A stretch of 64,000 nt of DNA from Apostichopus japonicus (Eukaryota; Echinodermata; Holothuroidea; Aspidochirotida; Stichopodidae), in assembly GCF_037975245.1 (NCBI RefSeq), contig NC_092568.1, positions 38,890,631 through 38,954,630 on the forward strand, read 5' to 3'. The notes under the pieces are model-generated. The model worked only from the letters and a program-made list of their open reading frames with translations. It did not search any database and was not told where the DNA came from. Of the stretch, positions 45,560-57,660 are shown in pieces (position 1 is the first letter of the stretch; each line of letters begins with the position of its first letter). Both the position numbers and the translations under genes were made by a program.

Positions 45560-48500
45560 TATTAAGTAGGAAGCTATCAAAATGTGAGGAAGCAGAACAC
45601 TGGTGGGATTCTCGAGGTCTTAACCAGAAGAAGAATTAGTTTTTGTAGACTCTTGGTGGCTAAATTGGGACATTGAAAATGTCAACTATTTTATGTCCAA
45701 GTGCCTACCTTATCTACACAGTGTCAGTGGTTCAGTGAAGTTTTGAGTTTTTGACTGAGGTATATGGAAAGATCGATTTGATTGCATATCATTCCTTCAA
45801 CAGTTCCTGTTGGATGATTTAGTACTGCCTTGGAGTTCATTGCTAGTCTGAAATAGTAAGGGGTCAGATATTTACACTCTCCTGAACACCTCCACTTTGA
45901 GAAGGGGGAGGCATACCCCTCTGTGCCCCCTTCCTCCCTACCTCCTGTACTCACGCCTATGTTAATAATGGACATTTTCGATGAGAGCTTTGTTTTAATA
46001 ATGTTCTTTTATAAGCCCAAGACTTAAAATTTATAATATATGGACATAAATAGTTACTAATATATAAATTCTTACAAAATCTTTCAAACTGCATTAATTT
46101 TTTTAAATTTTACTCTTTCGTCTGGAAAGTGACTTTCAACCTACTTGAAATAATTTGTACAGATCGTATACAAATCCTGTTGTTGTTATAAGGAGAGCAA
46201 AACTGCACAGGTTCTCTGCTTCAGTATTTCTTTGATAATTTTTCCCAACCCACTTTCATCTAATTTGACAGTACACCAGATGTTTCATGGTCACCTGATA
46301 TAAACTCTGCCTTGACTTCCATACTTTAAACTTAACCAAGACCTTTTAAATAAAGTATGAAAAACATTAATTTATCATAATTATGTTAAATTGTTCACAT
46401 AATTGTGTTTGCAATTTTCTGCAAAGTGTTAAAATTGTTCACTTATAATAGGCCTATAAATGGTTCACAAATGCTAATGTAGATTTGATTACATGTTCAT
46501 TAATTTAGATAATTTAAAGTTTTGCAATTAAATAACAATGTCTTACTTGTCACATTCTTCGTAATTGAAACCCTTCTTTTTAAGTAATTTTGCAATTTGG
46601 CATTCACTTTTTTTTTCCTTTAATTTTTTTTTTTTTTGCAAAGTGATGTAATACACTCACTACAAGTGCAGACGGATTAATAAAAAATGTAAAAATAATA
46701 AGATTCCAAAGATTTACCATTTTTCAGAAACATTTGTACGTAAAAAACTAGCTCATAGTGCTGCAGTAAATCAATAGTTTAAAGGCTTCCTGCAACATGT
46801 TGAAAGGTGAAAAGTAATCAGTTCATCAATGGAATTAATCATTTTGTTGACATATTAAGTGAGAAATTAATTATTTGATGAGAAGATATATATATTTCCA
46901 AAAAGGGCTTACTGTAATGTTTCCCTATATAAAAGTGTAGTGTAGTTGTAAGTTACTTTATACTTGTTCTGAAATGAATGCACTCGAATCAGTGACAATA
47001 TATACAACGTAATAGCTACTGACTTCTATTTCGTTATTTTAATCCCCAGTTTGCTTTGACTTCCGAAATCTTGAATATTGAATAAAGGGACTTAAGTTTA
47101 TCTATTGTCTACAACTCCCGACTTGAAACAGTCAATACATTGAAATGCTTTATATTCGTGTAAATGTTTTTCGTATATGTTTTACATATCCGTGCCATCG
47201 TAACCATCAAGTTATGCTAGATTTAAGGTTTAATTTCATTGCCATTTCACAGCGAATGTGGCCTTAAGGATGTTGGAACGAGCCAATTATTTTTATTTGA
47301 AATCATATAGTAGCCGGCGTGGGCAGAAAATCCCAAGTTTTCAATAATCATGCAATCTATAATTAACGACCTCTGAAATGTCTGTTTCTCTCGCTTAGTT
47401 GCTCTTCACGTGCGTCGCATTTATAACGCTTGGATAATTCATACCAAATACGAGTTCGTAGTTAATATTTTCCTATCGACCAAGAATTTAGAAAGAAAAA
47501 AAATGTGCCTATATTTCATATATGGCAAGTTCCACCGATGGTTAAAGTTAACTGTGCAAGTAGAGCTAAGATGGTGCGTGTAAATGAAGAAATGACAAAT
47601 CTTCCGGTCGTTGTTCAGCGCATCCTTTGTCGCAACTATTATGATATCAGCAAAAGAGAGGGTGGAAAATAAAAAAAATTAATAAGAGAACGTTGTTTAC
47701 ACTTGGATTAGTCACGCTGTTCCCCACCCATTCCGTATGAAGTAAACAGTTACTTGTCCATGAGAAAGCCGTGAAAACAATCTATGGAAACGATGACTGC
47801 CCAAAAAATCAATGACTCATTCAGATGCATCAACCTTTGATGAAATATCGATTGAAGCGGGAATGAGCTGTAGAATATTCCTCTGTGTACAGACGTGTGA
47901 ATAGAAAGTGTTTCGTACTCTAGATAAACAATTCCCATTGTCGTTTGCATACAAATCGTCCGCCATAGTTGTAGGATAACACAATAGCATTCATTTACTA
48001 CATGTTGCAATGATCGAAAAGGAACTACACAAAATAAGCAGACCGCATGCAGACGACATTCTTGTAATTGAACCTAGCACAGTGAATTTAATGATTCACT
48101 TATCATATGTTCAATTCTTTGGTACATTTTGACTTAGTTCCGCAAGCTTGTTTTTCTTTTCTATCGGATAAAAACTGAAATAGAATTCACGTTTGTTTTG
48201 AATTGGACTTTGGATAAAGCCTGCTTAGGTTAATCTACTAAGTAATTAAAACGAGCAGATAAAACTTTAGAAGACACAGATTTCATGCAAGGTTTAATAA
48301 TCGGAGTGCAAAACGAATAGTGACGAGTGGTATCGTGGTACACTAGCAAAACGAAAGTGGCAAAGTTACATGTAGGCAATTGTTCATGGAACTACTGATC
48401 ATATTCATATTTTAACATTAGCCTAGGCTTAGCCTTCGCACACAGCTGTCGTACGTAGGTTCGCTAATGACTGTGCCAAGTGGTCAATATTATCTGGAAT

Positions 48501-49713
48501 AAAACATCATCTTCGGAAGACGAACCCGCAGTTTCAAGAAGGAAAATGAGTGGGTAGGTATAACAATAACATGACCGACTAATGTATTAAAAGGTCTAAG
48601 CTAAGCCTATGTCTATATTGACCTGAATGTAAGGTCATTTAAGCAACTAAACTTTGGTAGTATCAGGAGGGACTTGTTCATGTTAGGCATACTTGCTAGA
48701 CTAACGTTCACGCCAAATGGAGTCACATGCACAAATTCGTTTGGCCTGTTCTAGTACTACATAGGCCTAGGCCTATTACCTATTATTATTATTATTATTA
48801 ATACTAGCTGAACCTAGGTTGGGATACAATATAACCCCTTCCAACCCCGAGTCCTAAGTTCTAGTTTTGGCCCAGTTATCACTGTCAGTTAGGCTGTGCT
48901 AAAATATTTCAGAGACTAATTGTTACAGACATATGTACTGAGTTTACTAAGTCAATCAATAAATCTTGGAATTTATTTAATAACATTACTAAAGGGCTTA
49001 CACAAATTACTTTTACATATTTCATTATACAGAAGCAAGACTAGGCCTAGTTAAATGCAGTCTGGGGAGGGATCTAGGTTCTCCTTGCATGAAAATAGGA
49101 GTCATATTTTTCATTCTCAGTGTATCATGTATGCATTTGTTATTGGTATGGCATGACCTATTTTCTCCCTCTCCATGCTAAATATTTCCATGAAGTGCCC
49201 ATTTTACAGGTACATTTTGGCTCAAGTTTCCAATTGTTTGCCCTCCCTCGCCTCCCCACCCCTCCCCAAGTCTCAGAAAACTGCTGCCACTACTGCAAAA
49301 CGTTGCATTGACTGCACATGACCATAACAGGGATAGTTGGAATGAGTGATACTCTAGGCTATGTAAATTATTACTTTATTACCACTACAGGTGCTACACA
49401 TATGGCTGGTGCATTTAATGCTCAGATCATTTCAATACTTTCTTACTGAACAAGGCTATGATTGGACAATGTTTACTTGCAAACCATTGTCCAAAGTTAT
49501 ACATTTTTGGCATTCTTTGTCAAGTTTGTCTAGCATGACTTTTCAGGAGGCTATTCATCGATGACGTTGAAGGGAACTTTAGTCATCAGAAGGCCTACTT
49601 TTGTGTTATTATGCAGTGTCAGAAGTTATGTTTCACCTGTTTTGGTTGCTTTCCATCCCCAAAAAGAGTTCTACAGGTCTCCAAGAAGTTGTTTCTGATG
49701 ATAGCATGGTATC
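45560..49713. other. Gene-poor stretch
   Basis: AT-rich, with a T-run at 46610-46637 and a short ATT microsatellite near 48780-48800. CACGCCTATG near 45952-45961, after a C-rich block, looks like a stray hAT-type right end. No exon chain recognised. Confidence 0.4.
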
Positions 49714-49717
49714 TTAA

Positions 49718-50802
49718 AGGAAAAATATACCCTGGGGTTTTGCAGTGAGCTCATAGTAGAAACTTATAGTTTTACACCCTATGTGAAATAACTAGTCAAA
49801 ACTAGCTTTCCTCAAATTTCTAGGAATTTTCTAATTATTTTTTCGCACGTACAGTACCTACTGTTTTGGCAGCCATTGTGGTAATTTCAAAAACGTGGGC
49901 GCTTCAGAAATCACGTCAGTGAGCCACATCATAAGTTATACAATTCTGCTCTCTGCATTTAAATTGTACAATTGCTCTCGGATATTGTTCGGAAGTTGGT
50001 GCATAATTGTGTAAACAGGAGAGGGATGGAAGGAGCAGGGAGGGAAAGCCATATTATATATGTTTACTGAAGGGAAAAGGTTTCCAGAAAATAGGGAACG
50101 TGCAAAAGGCACAAAAGCACCAGACTAGCCCTCCATCCCAGAACTGTAAGTGGTGTTGGCAGTACTAGCATCAGAGTAACCGTGCCAGTGTCGGCCATGT
50201 ATGTGGTCTGTTTAGCAAGCTCTAGGTCACGTTTTCTCAGTTCCTCCACTGTGTATTCAGGCTCGAATTCATAGCAGTCAAGTCCAAATGCATCCATGTT
50301 TTCTTATTTACAAATTCCTGAGTCCGGAAAGTGTTTCGGAAGAAAAATTAGACTAGATATTGCCTTAGTTATTGTGAACAGCGTGTAGGAACTTTTACGC
50401 TCAGAAGGTTTCAATGTCGTGCAGTTAGAGCCGTCGTGAAACCCTCGATATTTAATAGAAACGCATTCACACTAGAATAATTTTTTTTCTACTGTCTTTA
50501 AAAACCTTTTTAGAATGTATTATAAATGAAAAACAGACTTTTTATTTAACACACTAAATGTCTTTCTTTTGCTTGTTCAATTTAAAATATTATTGGCATT
50601 GGCAACACTTTCTCTGTTGAAATGAGTCACAAAACCAGCCGGAACTGTAGAAATTCAAACAAAATGGTGAATGCCATGGGCGACAATTAAATCAACTTTT
50701 AAGGTTGATAGGAATGTTTACCAGCATTCGTGTTGCTTCTGTCAAGAGGAGCTTACTGCAAAACTATTCTCTAAGCAGAAAAGGCTAGGGTTTATTTCTC
50801 CT
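49718..50802. mobile_element. TTAA-bounded DNA transposon, Kolobok-like, 1,085 bp
   Basis: TTAA flanks both ends (49714-49717 and 50803-50806). The terminal repeats are AGGAAAAATATACCCTGG and, reverse-complemented from the right, AGGAGAAATAAACCCTAG (15 of 18 match). TTAA target sites with A/G-rich ends fit Kolobok better than piggyBac, whose ends begin CCC. The interior contains a short conserved-looking minus-strand ORF (50064-50297) but no transposase. Confidence 0.72.
50064..50297 (-). pseudogene. Exon-like ORF with a YEFEPEYT-EEL motif
   Basis: Seventy-seven codons starting MDAFGLDCYEFEPEYTVEEL. The YxFEPEY-x-EEL pattern is the N-terminal signature of many invertebrate proteins annotated as 'P2X purinoceptor 7-like' (recognised from memory), where a Cys-rich domain follows. 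That Cys-rich part is absent here, and the tail is hydrophobic and unrelated. The ORF lies wholly inside the TTAA-bounded element, so it is a captured or element-borne first exon rather than a host gene. Confidence 0.5.
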
Positions 50803-50881
50803 TTAAAGAACAAAAGTTAGCCATGATTTTAATAACTAACTAAAATTTAGAGGGCCAGAGTTTCATCCTAGCAGGAACTTC

Positions 50882-51499
50882 GGGACAAACTAAAACGAAT
50901 GACAGCGAATGACCGAATGACAATTGACTTTGTACAGGGTAAATTATCATTTGCGAATGACAGCGAATGACAGCAAATGACAACGAAGGACAACGAAGGA
51001 CGGCGGTGAGAAGAGATAGAATGAATAACGGAGTGGAGTAAATGCGGTTATTGGTTTTCTGCGCAAAAATGATTTGAGGAAAATCGCATGGTTGTAGGGT
51101 TTTGGTGTAATTTACGGATAGAAACCACAGGAAAGATTTTGTGTGAGAATGCGCTTGAGTGCGGTGATTTTACCTCTGTAGATTTATATAGAAAGATAAC
51201 TGAAGCCGTTTCAAGATTATAGTATTGTTAGTTTCTAACAATTAATATCGATAAAATGACGTTAAATTTACTTTTTAAAATCAGACTTACAATTTCGCTT
51301 GCTATAAGGTGCGTTTTTATCTTGTCCCGGTACTATACTAGATCTAGATACCCACGAAGTCTGAACTATATCCAGTTGAAGCAAATGTCTGTGCTGTCAT
51401 TATACTGTCATTCGTTTTAGTTAACGCAATTTTTTAGTGTGTACAACATATTGTCATTCGTTACGTGTAACGCAATTGTCATTCGTTTTAGTAACACCC
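50882..51499. mobile_element. 618-bp foldback-type element with an exact 8-bp target duplication
   Basis: GGAACTTC flanks both ends (50874-50881 and 51500-51507). The ends are GGGACAAACTAAAACGAATG and, reverse-complemented, GGGTGTTACTAAAACGAATG. Sub-terminal AACGAATGACA-type motifs are repeated several times in direct orientation on the left and inverted on the right. GG-starting ends with an 8-bp duplication would fit Merlin or an atypical hAT; without a transposase the superfamily stays open. Confidence 0.82.
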
Positions 51500-51740
51500 G
51501 GAACTTCTTCATACATTGTTACTCATTGTTTACAAAGTGTGCCAAATGTTAAGAAAACCAAAGAACCATTTTAACAATAAAGCAGGAAACTCTATGAGGA
51601 ATGCCCTTTGTTGTTTAAATAAAGAATGCAGTGACTCATGACTGTGGGTAACCCCTGGTGGAAATTCCAGTTGAACTTTTGAACTGGGTTCAACTGGAAT
51701 TTTCTATACGGAAATTGGCCCAAATTTGAACTAGGCTGAA

Positions 51741-51990
51741 ATGGGTGAACTGGGGTTCCCAACTGGTTCAACTATATTTTACTGGGTCCAACTGGTTCAA
51801 CTATGTTTTACTGGGTCCAACTGGTTCAAGTTCAACTATGTTTTACTGGGTCCAACTGGTTCAACTATGTTTACTGGGTCCAACTGGTTCAACTATGTTT
51901 TACTGGGTCAACTATGTTTTACTGGGTTCAACTGGGTAAACTATGTTTTGCTGGGTTAAACTGGGTGAACTATGTTTTACTGCTTATATT
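51741..51990. repeat. Left-arm tandem repeats (about 29-bp unit)
   Basis: Units of the type TTCAACTATGTTTTACTGGG with TCCAACTGG spacers, about eight copies with small deletions. All three forward frames stay open because the unit contains no stop in phase. Confidence 0.93.
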
Positions 51991-53363
51991 TTTAAATAGT
52001 TTGAATTGGGATTCTCAACTGGTGTTATCTACACTTATATAACACCAAACTATAAGAAGTTTTCATTTTTTAACAGTAGATCTATACTGTATGTAAGGGT
52101 GTTAGCCACTGAAAATAAATGTTTGTTCTTGATCAGAGAACTCTGGGTTTGGTGTGATGACCTAACACAGAGCAAGACACATAAAAAAAATGGAGAACTC
52201 AACTGGATTGTGTCAAAAGAAATTATAATTATGAATAACAAACAATGTACAGCTGATCTGGGCCAGTCAAAGAATTAAATGAAACAACTTACAGTCGTGA
52301 GGTGCGCACCCAAAATATAACGAAATACACTTAATTTAAAAGTCTGTTCTGGTGAGTTGGCCTACTGGTGACATCAAGTATTCTAGGACCTCAGATCCTC
52401 CACGACGTCAGATATTCTACGACATCAGTATAGTTGAACCCAATAAATGGTATGATGAATGTCCGATCCCAACAAAAAAGTATCCTTTAATTTATATGAA
52501 ATAGTGTTCCAGGGTATCCTTTCAGTAAAATAATGTCAATATCCTTTGTAGTAAAATAATGTCCTTTATAAGTGATGGTGTCCTGGAATATCCTTTATTG
52601 TAAAATAATATCCTTTATAGTAAATAGTATCCTTTATAATAAATGGTGTCCCAGACTGTCAGTTGAATATCACAACTTCCATAAAATAATAAGGTCTACA
52701 GTAACTTGAACTATGTAAATTAAGGTTTAAAAAAAACTATCCAGCCATTAAACTATCTTTCTCTTCTTTTACAACTGCCTTGCTCAGATACACATAGCCA
52801 ACTCCCTATACCCTCACAAAACTCCTTTGTTTCTAAAATATATACACACAGACCCCATTTCCTGTGAGGGCTAATTTCCAGGAAGAACAAGATAGTTGCC
52901 TAGCAACCCAGAAGAGAGAGTTGTTAATCAACCCTTTTGATGCCACAAAGACAACATACAAATATACTGTACAAATGTATAGCCCTCTGTACAGTGAGCA
53001 CACTAATAAACAAGTAAAATTATGGTACAAAACAAAACTTTATGTAAGAGCTGACCTTCTTACACTGTACAAATGAAGCCTCACTTGAAATTAGATTGAT
53101 AGTTTAATCATGTGTTCATAATGTTCAGTGTAGGGCATCCTCACATTCGTAGCATATATGTGTATGCTGTACACTTCACTAGGCTAATGACTTTTGCAAA
53201 GTATGTTATTATGCCAATATGACACTTCATGTTTGAAAGAATAATCCAGGCAATTGCGTAAATTTTGAAAATTGCTATTATGTTTGCTAGTTGACGATAA
53301 CTTTCCTAAAATCATGCGGCTAAATATAGGTGTTAACTTGAGTATAACTAGGTTAGGCCCACA

Positions 53364-53666
53364 TAAGCTAGGCAACTATAACGTTAAGATATGTCTAACG
53401 TTAGTACTAATTGTACCATGTGGTATACCTAGTAGAGAACCGGTTTGTTAGGCCTAGCCTATACTATAGTCCTACAGTAGGCCTACACTGTAGGTCACTT
53501 TATATAAAGTTTCTGTTCAATTCCCTATAAGCTAGGCAACTATAGCGTTAGGATATGTCTAACGTTAGTAATTGAACCATGTGGTATACCTAGTAGAGAA
53601 CCGGTTTGTTAGGCCTAGCCTATACTATAGTCCTAGGTCACTTTATATAAAGTTTCTGTTCAATGC
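53364..53666. repeat. Direct duplication inside the foldback element
   Basis: Two near-identical units (53364-53527 and 53528-53666) begin TAAGCTAGGCAACTATA and share 'acctagtagagaaccggttt'. The second lacks about 20 bp of a palindromic 'acagtaggcctacactgt' segment. High identity suggests a recent duplication. Confidence 0.9.
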
Positions 53667-54189
53667 AAATATTTATGATAAAGAGCACGTTTACAATCAA
53701 TTATAATGTTACAAGTATGTGTCAATAATATAAAGATACTGCAAGATCACAAAGGAGGGAACTTAGCCGCGGTAATAATTTAAAATTGTTGGCCAAAATC
53801 TGTTACAAATGCGATTATTCTGCGAAGCTTCTGTTGGCGTATGTGGTTTGCGGATTCGGAATTTATAAATTTAGCGCTAACGCAAGGGACAAATGTCAAA
53901 GTTCAAATTTAGTCGGATCATACTATTTTGCACTAGGAAGGCATTTTGCCTACCAATTGTTCAAATCGACGAACAAAGTATATTTTTTCAAATTTATTAT
54001 ATAGTAAATATTTCATATTTTTAATCATTGCGATACAAAAATGTAATCGTTTAATCATAACTGTGATAAATATGACAAAGATTTATTTTACACCCCTCAT
54101 AAGTTGGCTAATTTAGCATTTTCAATATATTACGATACGGTTACTGCTTACGAACTCACATTATAATATTCTTGATAATTACGCCTAAA

Positions 54190-54710
54190 ATAAAAGCAGT
54201 CAACATAGTCCAAACCCAGTTAGGCCAGTGTGAAACCTAGTTCAACCCCAACAGGGCAAGTTCACCAGTACACATAGTTCAAACGCAGTTTGGCTTGTGC
54301 AAACCAGTGAAACCTAGTTAAACCCCAGCTGGGTCAGTTCACCAGCCAATAGTCCAAACCCAGTTGGCCAGTGCAAAACCAGTTGAAACCTAGTTCAACC
54401 CCAACAGGGCAAGTTCACCAGTCAACATAGTTCAAACCCAGTTGGGCTAGTGCAAAAACCAGTGAAACCCAGTTGAAACCCAACTGGATCAGTTCAAACA
54501 TAGTTCAAACTCAGTTGGGCCTGAACAAACCCAGTTGAACATTGTGTAAACCCAGTTGAACCTAGCTCATGTTCAGCATAGCCCAGTTGGAACCCAGTAA
54601 GACCCAGTTAAACACAGTTAAAAACCAGTTAAACACAGTTAAAAACTAGTTAAACATAGTAGGCCCTAGTAGAACCTAGTTGATTTTTTAACTGGGTTCT
54701 ACTGGAATTT
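54190..54710. repeat. Right-arm tandem repeats of the foldback element
   Basis: Units built on AAACCCAGTTGGGC and 'gaaacctagttcaacccc', a longer period of about 75-80 bp breaking down to 'cacagttaaaaaccagtt' near the end. Inverted relative to the left arm. Confidence 0.9.
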
Positions 54711-55427
54711 CTACCAGGGACTCCATTACACATGGTTTGTCATTTAGCAGGGAGGTATTTTGTTTGTATAGTAGGCCTAGAGTACTTGTTGACAATTCAT
54801 TGCTACTAATTGATAGAACAAATTTGGTCATTTGGGCAAGTAACAACTTAAGAAGTAGTGAATGCGATTAAATATGATTTTTATGCTTGCAAATTTATAG
54901 CTGGTGGCTTAAATGACAAAGTGTTAAAAGGACACTTCCTCAATTCTCTTAAATGTGTACTGCATGAAACTACTACATATGCAATTCTGCGCATAAATTT
55001 AGGGCACACCTTTATCGAAGAGGCGTGGTCCTTTATATTTTTGTAAAAAAAAACTTTCTCAAAACAACAGATGTGGAATCTTTCAAGTTCTAAAAAAAAT
55101 TCTTTAATGGTACGCAATAGACTTATTTTGCATAAATTTAAGTTTGTTTAATTTTCAAAAATCTGGGGATTGAAAGTATGTTTTACAGTTTGGTTATATG
55201 CTTTTTTTTCTTCAAACCTACTATTTCAAGCATTTCTCAAAATATTGTTGTATTAGTATCCATTGATGAATTACATTAGAAATTATAATTGACTCAATTA
55301 TGAGTGAAGTTTGTCAATAGCAAGTATCAAGTGATGCCAGTCTTTCCCTTCTTTGTCCCACACCTCTCCCCACCCCCTCCCCCACACCAAGACCCCCTTC
55401 CTCAAGCTTAACCTGATCCAGTTCAAC

Positions 55428-55906
55428 CTAGCCTTTACATAGTGAAGACATGTAATTAACACCAATTTCTAACTTAACCTTAGGTTCACCTTTATTTTCA
55501 CCATTGAGCAGACCTAGAAAATAATCTTTCCTAACCTTTTTTATCTCCTTCAGTCTCATGGACCTCTGCTTGCTTTCACACAATTCCCACAGTTCATTTG
55601 AAAGGAAAATTTCACAGACAGTGCAGTCCTCAAAACAATCCAAAATATTATCCTAAAATTTAGAAGATTTTAAACCCCACATCTGCCCTCATTTGACTTG
55701 TTTGTCAGGAGTTCAGTTTTGCCATAAATTTTGCCAAATACTTTAAACCCTTTGGGAAGAATGGTTGAGCCTGCTAACAATTCAGAGCAAACGAAGCATA
55801 ACATCGGAATGTAGTGGGTTGTTATACCAGAGGCCACTTCCTTCATAATAGAGTATATACACACAGTGCTATTTATCAGTGAGTAGTAGTGCAGTAGACC
55901 AATCAA
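55428..55906 (-). pseudogene. Possible zinc-binding N-terminal domain, broken ORF pair
   Basis: Two adjacent minus-strand frames read as protein. The upstream one includes MLCFVCSELLAGST and FKVFGKIYGKTELLTNK. The downstream one includes CFEDCTVCEIFLSNELWEL and RSMRLKEIKKVRKDY after an acceptor-like CTAAATTTTAG at about 55655. Spaced CxxC pairs separated by about 50 residues resemble the small N-terminal zinc-associated domains seen in transposon-derived invertebrate genes (inference). A stop and a frame change separate the two parts, so this is either two exons or a decayed copy. Confidence 0.35.
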
Positions 55907-56408
55907 TTGTCACTGGAATACTGTGTATTTAAAAATCCTGCAAACATTGAAAAGTGCAACAGAAGTCAGACTTGTTTCAAGGATTGCCATTTTAATTTGG
56001 AATACTTCTTCTTCTTATACACAACTTATTGGACACCATGGGAAAATTAAAGTAAGTTTTTTAATTTAAAATAATGGTAGATTTGATCATAGATAATAGG
56101 TTGATCCTTTGAATAATGTGTGTTGTAGGCCACTTGAGGTGGTTCCTTCCCTTATAAATGCAAATATCACAAATTAGAATTGTTTGAAAGATGTTTGGTT
56201 TGTACACTGTGTAATGTATGGCTGCCCCATTCTGTCTTCCAAGTTCACTGACTGAGTACCTCCATGGATACACAAAGCATGTGCAGTCCTGTTTGCAATG
56301 TTTGTGTACTATCATGAATAAGATTGTGTTAATGTTAATAGTGAGCTTGGTACAGAGTTTGTTAATAATGGAAGTACTACACTGTCATCACAGTACCTCC
56401 ATGCTTAA

Positions 56409-57656
56409 AAGGATTGTCTGGTGGCCCAAAGAAGTTACCTTAAAAAATAGTAAATAATTTTCCAAACATGTTGTCAAAGTATGAGAACGCTAATGTTGCG
56501 TTTGACAGAGAAACGATTTTTTAATCATTATGGATAGACATTTCAAATATGATTTGAACAGTACAATACGTGACGTCAGCTCTGCCATAGCAGATTGCGT
56601 CATAACCCACCCTCCGCACAGTACCTATACGGTAATCACAACAAAAACCGCGTTTGTATACAGATAAATTTCTTCCTTAATTTCCGGTGAAATTTCATAA
56701 AAATTAGATATGTTTTCAAAAACTCCTTAAGCCGCCATGTACTTGAGCGGTGGTTCCGTGTTCTTTGTGTAACACAAGGTAAATTTTAACAGCAGACTCC
56801 GAGTTGTTCAGGCTATACATCGCTCTATCCAGCTCCAACGCGAAAAATGTTCGCATGTAGGCTGTACTCAAACGTTGACAATCGGACAGTTCTGCGAAGC
56901 CTAAGCTTCTCAGTGCTATATTCTGCTCTGACAACGATTCGACCAATTTCTTCAATAATTTCCGGTGAAATTTCTTATAAATTAGATATGATTTAAAAAA
57001 CTCCTTAAGCCGCAATATATGTAGTAGATCGGTGGTTTCGTGGTCTTTGTGTAACACAAGATAAGTTTTAACAGCAGGCTCTTCGTTATACATCGCGGTA
57101 TCCAGCTCCAGCGCGAAGAATGTTCGCTTGTATAGGCTACTCTAACGTTTACAATCGGACAGTTCTGCGATGACATCGATCCCGCCAAGTTTCATCTTTC
57201 GGTTTAACGAATACTTTATAAGTTTCCTTTTACTGTTATTTGATCCGTGAATTTTATTTCAACGATTTCGAAGAACAGTTAATAAACTGTGGTTTGAGTG
57301 TGAGTGTACTATGTGTAACGCTATACAAGTACACCAACTGAGCATCGTAGTATATACGTTCGCGAGTATGTACGTTATATATATGAGGCAATTCAATGTG
57401 CTTACACGTGAGTTAATTTGCTGCGGAATTGGGAGTGCTAACTTCAAGTCGCCTGTTTTGCCTATCTGCAAGCACTACGTCAATCACCATATTGAAGCGT
57501 TCGAACAAACGGTACTTTTGGTGAGAAACTGGTGAATTTGAAAACCAGATTTCTACAAGAAGAAAACGTCGAATGGGGACAATTTTTACATGGTTAGAAA
57601 GAGAAAAATAATAACTACAAGGACAATGTATCAAAATCTTCCACCAGACAATTCCT
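56409..57656. mobile_element. Second TTAA-bounded element, 1,248 bp
   Basis: TTAA at 56405-56408 and 57657-57660 borders inverted ends AAGGATTGTCTGGTGG on the left and AGGAATTGTCTGGTGG on the right (reverse-complemented). Inside, about 56690-56925 and 56985-57175 are diverged direct repeats (shared 'ctttgtgtaacacaag' and 'caatcggacagttctgcga'). The minus-strand 125-codon frame reads across both repeats and has no recognisable domain. It is a different TTAA family from the element at 49718-50802. Confidence 0.7.
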
Positions 57657-57660
57657 TTAA

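Larger units (their letters stand above)
51653..54719. mobile_element. 3.07-kb foldback element with repeat-built arms
   Basis: Outer ends are CCCTGGTGGAAATTCCAGT on the left and, reverse-complemented, CCCTGGTAGAAATTCCAGT on the right, followed on both sides by long arrays of a TTCAACTGGGT-like motif in opposite orientation. The left arm spans about 51653-52025, the right arm about 54190-54719. The central 2.1 kb is AT-rich and non-coding. Terminal identity plus inverted tandem arms is the classic foldback (FB-like) plan. No target duplication could be matched. Confidence 0.72.

Noticed and set aside
48546-48554. ATGAGTGG followed by a GTAGGT donor, a possible first exon
   Set aside because: Good local context, but no downstream exon in matching phase could be found before the window end.
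51741-52042. Three overlapping frames with repeated FTGSNWFN-like peptides
   Set aside because: Products of the foldback element's left-arm tandem repeat.
57116-57188. Coding exon beginning MAGSMSSQNC on the minus strand
   Set aside because: Lies inside the TTAA-bounded element and overlaps its internal direct repeat; no domain or splice support.
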